NCBI RefSeq assembly: GCF_032854445.1
Contig: NC_088305.1
Location: 4,133,152-4,197,151, forward strand
Direction of reading: 5' to 3'
DNA: 64,000 bases
Origin: Liolophura sinensis
Lineage: Eukaryota; Mollusca; Polyplacophora; Chitonida; Chitonidae
Shown: positions 12,064 through 24,600 of the stretch, piece by piece
Position numbering within the stretch: the first letter of the stretch is position 1
Layout of the letters: each line of letters opens with the position of its first letter
Program-made: the position numbers and the translations under genes
Notes under the pieces: model-generated
What the model saw: the letters and a program-made list of their open reading frames with translations, nothing else
The model's database searches: none
What the model was told of the DNA's origin: nothing

Positions 12064-12522
12064 ATGGCGTTTAAAATTATAAATTAGAAAACGTGTTCTA
12101 ATTCATTTTCTTTGCAAGAGTATGGCCTTCCAACATGTCAAATTGTAGAGTTCGTGTTGTTAGGTGCCACTGACCGTTTTGGTTGGAGAGTATGGCCGAT
12201 TTTACAAACATCTAAATATAGTCGACTGTCTAAAAGTAACAGATAATAACAGAATTTTAGAAGGCATTTAATGTAATACAGAAACAGTTCTACCTTAGGA
12301 TGTGTCAAGCTTTCTTGGTCAAAAAGCCTTATTAGTATTTCTTCCAATAGATAAAGATTTCCATTGATTAAAAACTTTCTTAAGAAATAGTGTGAAACAT
12401 CAGACACCTTAAAAACCTGGATTGTTCAATTTAAGTAGGTCATTCCGCTGCAATGTTTGCTCATCCATGAAGAAGGACAATCCTACCCATTTCTATTTAA
12501 TGTCACACATTTTAAAAGTTTC
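12064..12522. other. Upstream flank of peroxidase copy 1
   Basis: No gene or repeat recognised. Any distal promoter elements would lie here, but I cannot point to one. Confidence 0.35.
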
Positions 12523-12530
12523 TATAAATA
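12523..12530 (+). promoter_or_regulatory. TATA-like box of peroxidase copy 1
   Basis: TATAAATA lies 95-102 nt upstream of the proposed ATG. This predicts a start site near 12555 and a 5' UTR of about 70 nt. A TATA-like box lies at a similar distance before copy 2. Confidence 0.5.
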
Positions 12531-12624
12531 CAGCGTACGGCTGTAGCTTTCTCGTACTTGAGTTCATGTTTGCCCCAATCTGACGTGTGACATTCACGGT
12601 GATTAGACTAACTATCCTTTCGAA

Positions 12625-12629
12625 ATGTG
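12625..12629 (+). CDS. Peroxidase copy 1, coding exon 1 (ATG plus 2 nt)
   Basis: The exon ends ATGTG before GTAAGT. Joined to exon 2 it gives M-W-F-S, opening a hydrophobic signal peptide. The same ATG-plus-two arrangement with a GTGAGT donor is found at 34970-34974 in copy 2, and the flanking intron start (CGTTTCCTT) is conserved. Confidence 0.7.
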
Positions 12630-15600
12630 GTAAGTCGTTTCCTTCTTTTCGCTCTCATTGTGAGTTACAATGATTATAGCCTTTTTTAAACTGACTTTGG
12701 TCGTGTTGTACAACGTTCTTGTGGTCAAGCTTTAACCCATATAAATTACCATACAAAGCTGGCCGTGCTGCTGGTTAAAAAAAGGTGCACTACCAAACTT
12801 GCATCTACTCTCCTAACGAGGGCACTGTCAAAAGTACTGTCATTTTGGATAAATTGATATTTAATATGCAATAGCAAACATTTCAGGCTTCAACTCCAGG
12901 TGAATTCTTAAAAACTCTAAACGCTTGAAGAATTAAACGATCATATACATATATACCTATTGGTTAGACTGCCAACCTGGAAGTCGGCAGATCTGAGATC
13001 TGAGACCTGTTTCTCATCGTCGGCCTCGCTTGGCGCTCAGCACTGACAAGTTAAAACAAGGAAAGGGGACTTGCTGGCCCGGTGTTAGTATAATGTCACA
13101 GGATGAGGTGTCATGTCTGGTGTCTTCTGCGTGATACTTCAGGAGCGGCAGTACTTTGACAGCATGGACTCGTCATGCCATATGACGATACATTAGATGT
13201 ACACACATCTAATAACTCCTCGGTGTCATATGACTGAAAAATTGTTAAGCACGACCTCACAAGGATACGCATTCCTAATTACTTTGATAGACAGCGGCAC
13301 CTTTACGTGCTCCTGGTTTGTATGGTGTAAGTAACTGTTGGGAACGACAGGCTGGAGCAGCTAACGAGATCCTTTCTTTTGCATTAGAATTTTCCCCCAA
13401 CAGAGGGATCTTAATTTGTGAAGAAGCCTTTTAACTTCATCTACCCAACCCGACAACAACAAAGAAGAGGAATGCTTCTATGAGGAGCAATTAAAGTTTT
13501 TCTCGATTTACTTCTGTCTCTCGATTTCAGCATGGGCATGAAAAAAACATTAAGGCACGAGCAGACATAAATCTGTAAAACGGAAGTATACACCCATGTA
13601 TACATTAGATGTTATCATTTAGACTGTATCAGTTAAACTCTTCTGTCTCTGGTGCAGAACCCTTCGGCCATGTCATTATTACAGCTGATATATAACAGAC
13701 ATATTCGGGCTGGCCGTCTGGTTATATCTGGTGTGTGGTATGGCCTGCTGTTTGTACCTGCTCAAAGTGAAAAATGAAACAGGTGCGAGTTCAGCGCATT
13801 CTGTATATCCGAAATAAATGTACAACTCCTGAATGAGTGTTCCAAGTCAACAATGGCAAGCCTGATTTTCCACGCAACGTGGACCCAGAGGGAATATGCA
13901 AGAAATATTATATAAATGGTGTATAAAGCTGGTAATATGTAAGAAAAAAACAGTGAATAGTTTACAGTGATAGAAGAGGGAGAGTCAATACTCTAGACAT
14001 GGCATCCAATTCAAATTTGGAACTCACCTTCTGTGAATAATGTTGTGTTGGATTACAAATGTCGGTATCTGAGTGGCCGGTTGATTGTAGCTGTTCAGCA
14101 CCATGTTCATGTAATAACCAAGCATTGTTTCACACCATCAAGCTCGGGCTTAAGCGGAGTTAGACGCAACTTTGATATATATCTACGTAGATTCTGAACG
14201 CTCTGTCCATATGTACAAAGAAGAGTGTTGTATTCACTTTTAAGATCTCAGAATCCTACAATACATGTACGTGTGCTTCGGGTTTTACAATCTATGACGT
14301 TGTAATGATGCTGTATGACCCGAGTTTGGTTTTATCCCGGGTCTCTTAACTTCAAGCTGTATGGCAAGATATGAATAATGGAGAATCTTTCTATCCCAAT
14401 AATACGGGTATTTTATGATTTCACCAATAAAACAAATTACTATCCAGTGATAGTGAAATACTATTAAGTAATATACTAGTCTGATAGCAAATGTGATGGG
14501 GCCATCGAACAATGTCGATTGACACCATAAAATTTGTTGTACTCAACGGAGCCGCATTCAGCTAACTCAATAGCTACCGGCCTGTTTGTAGCATGGTGAA
14601 ACCTTACCGACACAAGCATAAGCATATGCTCTACAAATCATATTGTTAGCTTCATTTATGCAATTTGGGCTATACATAGAGACTGATAACCATTCTCTTC
14701 AGAAAGATTCAGACACGGTTAATCGAGAATTCGTTTCATTGCAGAAAACTGTCACGCCGACGTGATACTCATACAGTAGACAGATATTTACTATACCAGC
14801 AACGGCTGTCCACAGTCATTAAACAGGGAAGATAATTTACTGATAATGTCTCAGCTATGCAATGGGTTAGGCCTGGTGAGCTCCTCTGAAAAAGAGGTAA
14901 ATAAATTATAATGCTAAATTATGTGCATTGATTTCAAAATTATATATGATAATTTGCATTGTAAATAGGTAAGTGGGCTATAAAAACATAAACGGAACAT
15001 CAGACGTTTGTTCATTGGTTTTGAACTCTCTTTGCTTTACTTTCTTTCACTTTCACGGTCGTCCGTTCTTGCATTGCGCCACTGTACGAAAAGACTAACC
15101 GAATATGTCAGCAACTGTTAAGAAAAAGTGGTGTTGACAGTAAAACAAAATAATTCTTAAAAGATATATTGCTTATGAGGATGAGATAAAAAGTGGAAAC
15201 AAAAACATCTGTTGGCGTGTTGCAAATCTTTATAGAAGACAAATAATTTCAATTATTTTGGCTGTTTTGGTTTTAAAAAGGTAAAGTATCATCATGTATC
15301 ATTTTATATGTTAAAATCAACGACAAATTCGTCATGTATAAAGTTTTCCTTTAAATTTATTTATTTATTTATTTGATTGGTGTTTTACGCCGTACTCAAG
15401 AATATTTCACCCATACGACGGCGGCCAGTATTATGGTGGGTGGAAACCCACGACCATCCGCAAGTTGCTGGCAGACCTTCCCACGTAAGGCCGGAGAGGA
15501 AGCCAGCATTAGCTGGACTCCTGGGTCATTACGCTGCGCAAGCGCGCTACCCAATTGAGCCACAAAGGCCCCTTTTACCTTTACAAGTTTTCAATGTAAT

Positions 15601-18600
15601 ATGAAAGACAACAGCATAGAGAGTAGCACCAGAACAGCAACAATGGAAAAGGTGGAAAGTGAGCATACATGCCTTGCGAAATCCAGTCGCTTACCAATTT
15701 ACCTCCGTTAAGGTTTTATTTCAAATGACCAAAAAATGCTTAATTATAGCAACGCGTGCGCTCCGGTGCGCCATGGTTAAAGCAGAAAGAACAAAAATTG
15801 CGGTGATTTTGCAAAGTAAAACATACTGACATTTCTCATTATTGTGTTGTAGGTTCTCTATAAGTTGTCTGGCTGTTTGCATCTTTGTTCCCTTGGTAAG
15901 TTCTCGTAGTCCACGGCCTAGAAAATAATTAGAACAAAAACGAAGAACAATGAAACACCATAGCCTTTAAGTTTAAAATTAACCCGCGTGGCTTTTTTGG
16001 TAAGTGTGAATGATGGCTTCCCTGTATCCAACTTGATTGTCTATTTGACCGATGAGAAAATCTCGGATGAGTAGGATTCAAACTGTTATCCCCATAAAAC
16101 AGTGGATTGGTTACCTTAACATACGCTGTTATTTAGCCGCTTGAGGGAAATTAGGCAGGTTTCACCAGTATTTAAAGAGAAAACAGGAATCAGAGGAAAA
16201 GATTGTAGTTTTCTCTGATTCAGGTCGTGGTGTCACAGAATAGGCGGTTCGATCCGTATGTACTTTCGCCGGGACATCCTCTGAATGTACCGATGTCTCA
16301 CCTACGTCGGACTGGTGGGGTTTCGGAGATAGTCGCAAGGATCACAAATTCTGGCCAGCCTACACCTCGACTGCCTCCACCACCGATGACTCGCCGCCCG
16401 CCAAGCCGACCTGTAACGCAACGTCCACCAAAAGAACGCAGACCTACTTGGAATGCTGTTATTAGAGAGGCTAGAAAAAGAGTGGACGATGAAGACAATG
16501 CAATGAAACGGCGATTGGATGCAGGTGAGAGTTTAACAGAAGACTCAACCTCATGACGCCTTGTATTTTGAAAATCAAGCTTGCACTCAAGTGTGGCCAC
16601 TGTTTTTAGTTTGTGCTGTTTTGGTGGGAACACTGTTCATTTACTTATTTGATTGGTGTTTTACACCGTTCTCAAGAATGTTTCACTTATACGATCACGG
16701 CTAGCATTATGGTGGGAGAAAATCAGAGCATCCGAAGACTGCTGTCAGATCGGAATACGTTTCAGGTTTTTGGTGAAAAAAAATGCCCAGTCCGTTTACC
16801 TATAAAGAAAGATTTTTAGTAGATAAGGTGTCTTTACATTTGAACCTGACCAGTCGAATGTGCGATTGTGCAATTTGAATTTGCAGCGCGACTCATATAC
16901 AGGGCAGGATTAACTTTTCTTTAAACACCTATCTTATCAGCGTGCTTGGCGTTGTTAATATTTAAGAATATTTCATATAATACTCCGATATGTTGTATTT
17001 GTCTTTCATGTTTAATAACTTCTCATTTCAGCTCTTCTTTCGTTTGTTTGTATTTTTTTATTTAATTATTTGATAGGTGCTTTACGCCATGCTCAAACAT
17101 TTGTCACTTATACGACGAGGGCCAGTATTGTGGTAGAAGAACCCTTTTCTTTTGTAGCAATGCAGATAGTGACTCCAGCGTCAGCTCTGTCTGTCGTCTT
17201 TATTGCTCATTTGTAGCTGAAAATGCAAGTGCTGGGCGATATCACAGACACGTTCTAACATTAGCGTAGAGAGTGACACCCACTTCCTCAGTGAGGAAAT
17301 GTCAAATAAATAATGAATACTATGGCTTCAACTCGATCACAGGTGTGGACAAATATGCCCGGGACATTGACAATCCCGACCCTATGCTGTTCTCGGAGAG
17401 TCCGGAAAATGCCGACGCCTTTTCAAGGCAAAGCAGAATCATAAACTGGATTTCACGAATTATTAGGTAAGGGTTTAGCTTTTTATTTCAAAGGCATTTG
17501 TTTTGTATGTGAGAAATCGAACAAGGTTCGCCGGGAAAATCCCATACAAATGGGATAGAACGATATCAAATTTCGGAAAATTCAGATTAGCTTATTGGCG
17601 TTCCGAAGACGTTTTCCTAATTTGTGAAAAGAGCATTCTTGTGAGCATTGGCCGTGTAGCACTAAGGCGTGGAAAATCTCCTGTTGGTATTTTAACTTTG
17701 TTTCGCAACCTAACGGTCTGTTGTAGGCCAGGTTACTTAAGCCAGTATGACGCTAACGCGAGACTAAGCTACATGTTTCAAACGCAAAAATTCATTGTAC
17801 TCGTCCCGACAAATTCCTTCATCACATACCAGGAAATTTTTTTAGCAACACCATAGCTACACTACAAATACAATCCGGGCTGTCGATTAGAATCATTATG
17901 AAACTCTACTATTTGTTTACAGAAAACGACATCCAAGATATACATTAGTTCAAGTGCTGTCCCACCGGGCCGCCCGTCAGCATGGTGTCAGCTGTCCGTT
18001 TAGACCCCCAGGGAATTGTGCTTCTAGACAGAGGTACAGAACTGTTGACGGGAGCTGTAATAACCTACGTAACCCGCTCTGGGGAGCGGCTTTCACTCCC
18101 TTTACCCGGACCCTGCCTGCTGTGTACGGTGAGGGACAGTTTTCTGTTTGTAACCATGTTTCGTGTAAAATTTTCACTGAAAGAACCACGATCAGGTTTC
18201 TTGCCTGGAAAATCACAAACCTCCTGGAACGCTAACCTGTTTCTCAGGGGCTTGTCAGCTTGTGGCGGAAACTGTTATTTAAGGTTTAATCATCTGGTAG
18301 AACTTAATGGTCAATGGCTAGGAGGTTGGCCGTGTGGGATGACCTGCTGGTTAATGTCTAGCCATATTGTGGCAGAGCCTGTTGGTTAAGGGCAAGTCGT
18401 GTTGAGGTACCATATCGTGGTCAAGTGCTAGTCATTTTGTGGCCAGGGTTAGACGTGTTGTGAGAGGACCTCTTAGTCAATGGCTATAATCGCCTTGTGG
18501 CAGAACCTTTTGGTCAAAGGCTATTCGTGTTGTTGGATAACCTCTCGGTCAGTGGCTTCTCGTGACAAAACCTCTTAGACAATGTTGAGTCCTCTTGTTG

Positions 18601-21600
18601 CAGCACTTCTTGGTCAATGGCGAGTCTTCTTGTGGCAGAACCTCTTGGTCAATGACGAGTCTTCTTGTGGCAGAACCTCTTGGTCAATGGCGAGTCTTCT
18701 TGTGGCAGAACCTCTGGGTCAATGGCGAGTGTTCTTGTGGCAGAACCTCTTGGTCAATGGCGAGTGTTCTTGTGGCAGAACCTCTTGGTCAATGGCTAGT
18801 CTTCTTGTGACAGAACATCTGGGTCAATGGCTAGTCTTCTTGTGGCAGAACCTCTTGGTCAATGGCTAGCCTTCTTGTGACAGAACCTCTGGGTCAATGG
18901 CGAGTCTTCTTGTGGCAGAACCTCTTGGTCAATGGCGAGTCTTCTTGTGGCAGAACCTCTTGGTCAATGGCGAGTCCTCTTGTGGCAGAACCTCTTGGTC
19001 AATGGCTAGTCTTCTTGTGACAGAACCTCTTTGTCAATGGCGAATCTTCTTGTGGCAGAACCTCTGGGTCAATGGCTAGTCTTCTTGTGACAAAACCTCT
19101 GGGTCAATGGCGAGTCTTCTTGTGGCGGAACCTCTTGGTCAATGGTGAGTCTTCTTGTGACAGAACCTCTGGGTCAATGGCGAGTCTTCTTGTGGCAGTA
19201 GTTCTTGGTCAATGGCGAGTCCTCTTGTGGCAGTAGTTCTTGGTCAATGGCGAGTCTTCTTGTGGCAGAACCTCTTGGTCAATTGCGAGTCTTCTTGTGG
19301 CAGAACCTCTTGGTCAATGGCGAGTCTTCATGTGGCAGAACCTCTTGGTCAATGGCGAGTCTTCTTGTGACAGAACCTCTTTGTCAATGGCGAATCTTCT
19401 TGTGGCAGAACCTCTTGGTCAATGGCGAGTCTTCTTGTGACAGAACCTCTTGGTCAATGGCGAGTCTTCCTGTGGCAGAACCTCTTGGTCAATGGCGAGT
19501 CTTCTTGTGGCAGTAGTTCTTGGTCAATGGCGAGTCCTCTTGTGGCAGTAGTTCTTGGTCAATGGCGAGTCTTCTTGTGGCGGAAACTCTTGGTCAATGG
19601 CGAGTCTTCTTGTGGAGGAACCTCTTGGTCAATGGCTAGTCTTCTTGTGACAAAACCTCTGGGTCAATGGCGAGCCTTCTTGTGGCAGAACCTCTTGGTC
19701 AATAGCGAGTCTTCTTGTGACAGAACCTCTGGGTCAATGGCTAGTCTTCTTGTGGCAGTAGGTCTTGGTCAATGGCGAGTCTTCTTGTGGCAGTAGTTCT
19801 TGGTCAATGGCAAGTCCTCATGTGGCAGAACCTCTTGGTCAATGGCGAGTCTTCTTGTGACAGAACCTCTGGGTCAATGGCTAGTCTTCTTGTGGCAGTA
19901 GTTCTTGGTCAATGGCGAGTCCTCTTCTGGCAGTAGTCCTTGGTCAATGGCGAGTCTTCTTGTGGCAGAACCTCTTGGTCAATGGCGAGTCTTCTTGTGA
20001 CAGAACCTCTGGGTCAATGGCGAGTGTTCTTGTGGTGGAACCTCTTAATCAATGGTGAGTCTTCTTGTGGCGGAACGTCTTGGTCAATGGCAACTCTTCC
20101 TGTGGCAGAACCTCTGGGTCAATGGCGAGTCTTCTTGTGGCAGAACCTCTTGGTCAATGGCGAGTCTTTCTTGTGGCGGAACCCCTTGGTCAATGGCGAG
20201 TCTTTTTGTGTCAGAACCTCTTGGTCAATGGCGAGTCTTCCTGTGGCAGAACCTCTTGGTCAATGGCTAGTCCTCTTGTGGCAGTAGTTCTTGGTCAATG
20301 GCGAGTCTTCTCGCTGCAGAATCTCTTGGTCAATGGCGAGTCTTCTTGTGGCAGTAGTTCTTGGTCAATTGCGAGTCTTCTCGTTGCAGAACCTCTTGGT
20401 CAATGGCGAGTCCTCTTGTGGCAGAACCTCTTGGTCATTGGCGAGTCTTCTTGTGGCGGAACCTCTTGGTCAGTGGCAAGTCTTTCTTGTGGCGGAAACT
20501 TTTGGTCAATGGCGAGTCTTCTTGTGGCAGAACCTCTTGGTTAATGACGAATCTTCTTGTGGCAGAACCTCTTGGTCAATGACGAGTCTTCTTGTGGCAG
20601 AACCTCTTGGTCAATGGCGAGTCTTTCTGTGGCAGAACATCTGGGTCAATGGCTAGTCTTCTTGTGACAAAACCTCTGGGTCAATGGCGAGTGTTCTTGT
20701 GGCAGAACCTCTTGGTCAGTGGCGAGTATTCTTGTGGCAGAACCTCTTGGTCAATGGCGAGTCTTCTTGTGGCAGAACCTCTTGGTCAATGGCGAGTCTT
20801 CTTGTGGCAGAACCTCTTGGTCAGGGGCGAGTCTTCTTGTGGCAGAACATCTGGGTCAATGGCTAGTCTTCTTGTGACAAAACCTCTGGGTCAATGGCGA
20901 GTGTTCTTGTGGCAGAACCTCTTGGTCAATGGCGAGTATTCTTGTGGCAGAACCTCTTGGTCAATGGCGAGTCTTCTTGTGGCAGAACCTCTTGGTCAAT
21001 GGCTAGTCTTCTTGTGGCAGAACTTCTTGGTCAATGGCGAGTCCTCTTGTGGCAGAACCTCTTGGTCAATAGGGAGTCTTCTTGTGGCAGAAGCTCTTGG
21101 TCAATGACGAGTCTTCTTGTGGCAGAACCTCTTGGTCAATGGCGAGTTTTCTTGTGGCAGAACGTCTTGGTCAATGGCAAGTATTTCTTGTGGCGGAACC
21201 TCTTGGTCAATGGCGAGTCTTCTTGTGGCGGAAACTCTTGGTCAATGGCGAGTCTTCTTGTGGCAGAACCTCTTGGTCAGGGGCGAGTCTTCTTGTGGCA
21301 GAACCTCTTGGTCAATGGCAAGTCCTCATGTGGCAGAACCTCTTGGTCAATGGCGAGTCTTCTTGTGGCAGAACCTCTTGGTCAATGGCGAGTCTTCTTG
21401 TTTCAGAATGTGCTGGTTAAGTTCCCTTGTGGAAGGAATTGGTTGTTAACATTTGGGCATTTGTTGGAAGAACACGTGTGTGAAGATCTAGTTCTCTTGT
21501 GGAATAACCAGCTGGTCAAGATCTAGTTCTCTTGTGGAAGAAGCGTTTTGGTGAAAGGCTAGCTATGTTGTGGAGGAATCTATTGCTTCCTGTCTACTCG

Positions 21601-24600
21601 TGTTGTTGCAGAACTTATTGCTCAAGGGTTAATTGTCTAGTCGAAGAACTTGTTGGTCAATGCCTAGTCGTGTTATGAGAGAATCTCTCGGGCAAAGCAA
21701 GGATTAGTCGTCTTGAATACGTAAACCTATTATATATGGTCTTTGAAGCATATTTTAATATCCATGTTCGTTTATAATATGTTAATTGATACTTAAATTA
21801 CAAAGAGAACATCAACATGTTTCAGAACAACGGAATGGAGGTGATGACTTTCCTCGAAATCTCTCGGTTACTGGTGAACCGCTACCCAACCCCCGTGTCA
21901 TCAGCACTCGGTTCCACGAGGGCGCCCCATTCGGCGATGACTCCATATACTCTATGCTGGTCACCATATATGGACAGTTTCTGGCCCATGACATTACGGA
22001 CAGAGCTCCCAGCAAAGGTCTTGTGTTTTGCGCGGCTTCTAACTTCTGTCTATGCTTTTACTATTTTACATTCTTTTTTTCGCTTCTATTGTTTTCACGC
22101 CACTGTGACACTGCCTACGCAACGTGTCTAATTTTGACATATGCCGGCAAAATATATGTCCAAGCGTGCAATACCACGATTCGTCAACAGAAATCCGTAA
22201 TAACGAGAAATGACGAAAGCAAATATCCCTTTTTTATTGTTAAAAATAACTAGTGATATTATTTATTGATCGTTTTGTGTCGATTCAGTTTTACGGCATT
22301 GTTCTAGAACGGAGAACATCCGTTATTGGATAACCTAAAACTTTAAGAGTTATCTCTGATAGTCGATGGTCAAAGACAATCATCCTTGTTTCCCATTTTC
22401 AGTAATATGTGTAAAGTCATATCAAAGTGTAGATCTATCAGTATTTTTGCTATTCGTATAATCTAGTATGTCACGTCAAAATGCCGAGTTGCGGCTGTTG
22501 CAGTTGCCATTCCGAACGTACAGGTTCTGCAGAGTCGACTCCATATTCGATTTATTTCACAGCATTGCTGGCGATCTTGTCATTAGATATTTGAAGGTTT
22601 TTGGCGTCTATCATAAAATATAGGTCTATGTTACACATACAATTTTTTTCTAGATCATATTTCAAAAATATTGCGATTTGCGAGTTTTAACTAACGATTG
22701 GTCCCTTTAATTGGGTTGAGTTTGGTTTTATTTTGAATATTTTCATTTCCATATTGAAAACCAGTCTCTGCCTCCAAACACGTTCTTGCCACATGGCTAA
22801 AACAATGCCGATGTGGCGCTAAGCCATAATCATTCATTCATTCATTCAATCATTCGGAACGTTAATGTTATGACAACACAACAATTTTAGTATATTTAGA
22901 CCCGTGATGTTTAATAAATTGCAATTGAAATCACTGTCTTTTTTTACATTATTGTGATGAAGCCCATTTGCTCTTTTCAAAACTCTTCTAGCATGATATC
23001 TTTACACATTAATGGGAAAGACGTAATTGTCCGTTACTTTTGAATCCCAATCTGATCGGTTAGGGTCTGTAACGCTCGTCATTTTCAAACTGTATCTAAT
23101 ACCGCTTAACCTGGGGCTAGGGGCCGTAAAGGTAGCCATGCTCATTACATCAGCATGATGCTTCTATGAACAGTTACAATTTTAAAGCGCGACTAAGATA
23201 CTTGTTTGATTGTTATTTGACCTGAAACTCATTCACGGACTACGAATTTGAACTTTAATATAGAATTCATGCATGGAATATTCATTGTCTGCCCGGCATC
23301 ATTGAAAACTGATGACCGCTTCTCTCTTGTGTGTTACCGGCTTTATTTCTTATTTGTATAATTTCTTACATACCTTTGTCTTTGGGAGGTAGTGTTAAAC
23401 GTTGTTTTGGAAATGGATCTTGCGATTATCGACTTGGAACGCCTTTTACGGACTACAAATGGTATATGAATGTCGGACCATTTGCCAGCTATCTCTCTGT
23501 TGTTGCCGTTCTAAATTTGCACGTCTTTAGTTGTTTGTATCAAAGAAGACGACAATGCACCAACGTGTGCCGGGCCAAGGGGAATAGCAACAGGGTGACG
23601 TTCAATAATAGCAGTCGACTGTGCAGCATATACTCGTGGCAGTTCACTCTGAGTATTACCAGCTGGGACATATGAGCACCGATGTTTGCTGATATAGTAA
23701 TGGGCTACGTTAACAGAATAAAAATTTTGCGTCTTGTTAAAACTATGAATGACTTTGAATGAAAAGATACTTTGCCATCTCGTTTCAGGCAGTGACCAGG
23801 CAGTCTTGAAATGCTGTAATCAGCGAATCCCAACGTAAGTTCAAGATTACCTATAAACATTGTTTGTGTAAAACACTTGGAATTTACCGTTAAATTGCTC
23901 GTAAAGACTACTGGGAAAACGTTGGCTTTAGAGCAACGTTTAAAAATACAGTCTGTAAAATGTCTGCTGTTGGTTTTAGTAAAAATTGCGACACTCAGTG
24001 TGCTAGCTTTGGCTGTTATTGTCAGGGTGTACTGAATGTAATGCCCAAATGTCTTTCTTGTCAGACAAAACAGCGGTCTAACTATTTCATATGGATTGGT
24101 TAATTATGTGTTTCATTGGGGTGAAAAACCTTAATAGGTATATTTTTCGTAGAAGTCGATCAGGTTTGACGACGAAAGAACTAAAAAAATTCTGGATAAA
24201 TTTTGAAAGAAACCACCTTCGTTTGCGATGTGTATACCGTGAGAAACATTTATTTATTTATTTGATTGGTGCTTTACGCCGTACTCAAGAATATTTCACT
24301 TACACAACGGCGTTCACCATTATGCAGGTTTGCTGCCCATGAGAAACATGCTGAGTTACAGTCCATGACGAACTAGCTAGGGATGGATTTCAGTACACAA
24401 TGGTTCAGGCCCAGAGCAAGTTGACTGTAACGATAATGACCTTTATAAAAGCCTTTAATTATACCTTACAGTCATGCATGTATGTGCCAGTAAGGGCCAA
24501 CAGTTCAACACCAGAGCACGGGAGCGACAACCGCTGACATTCCTTTTTTTTAAAACTTCTCACATCGCCTCTTTTGATGTTAACCCATCTTTCTTTGAAT

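Larger units (their letters stand above)
12630..15852 (+). other. Intron 1 of peroxidase copy 1
   Basis: A 3223-nt intron holding a SINE-B copy at 12960-13262 and a SINE-A copy at 15352-15575. The rest shows nothing I can name. Confidence 0.6.

Noticed and set aside
15373-15604. Open frames such as those reading RRTQEYFTHTTA and repeated versions elsewhere
   Set aside because: Each lies in a SINE-A copy. The recurring peptides are translations of the SINE.
18582-21526. Long overlapping open frames with repeated LVAEPLGQWRVFLWQNLLVN text
   Set aside because: They are the three frames of an intronic 35-bp minisatellite between two well-supported peroxidase exons. Not a repeat protein.
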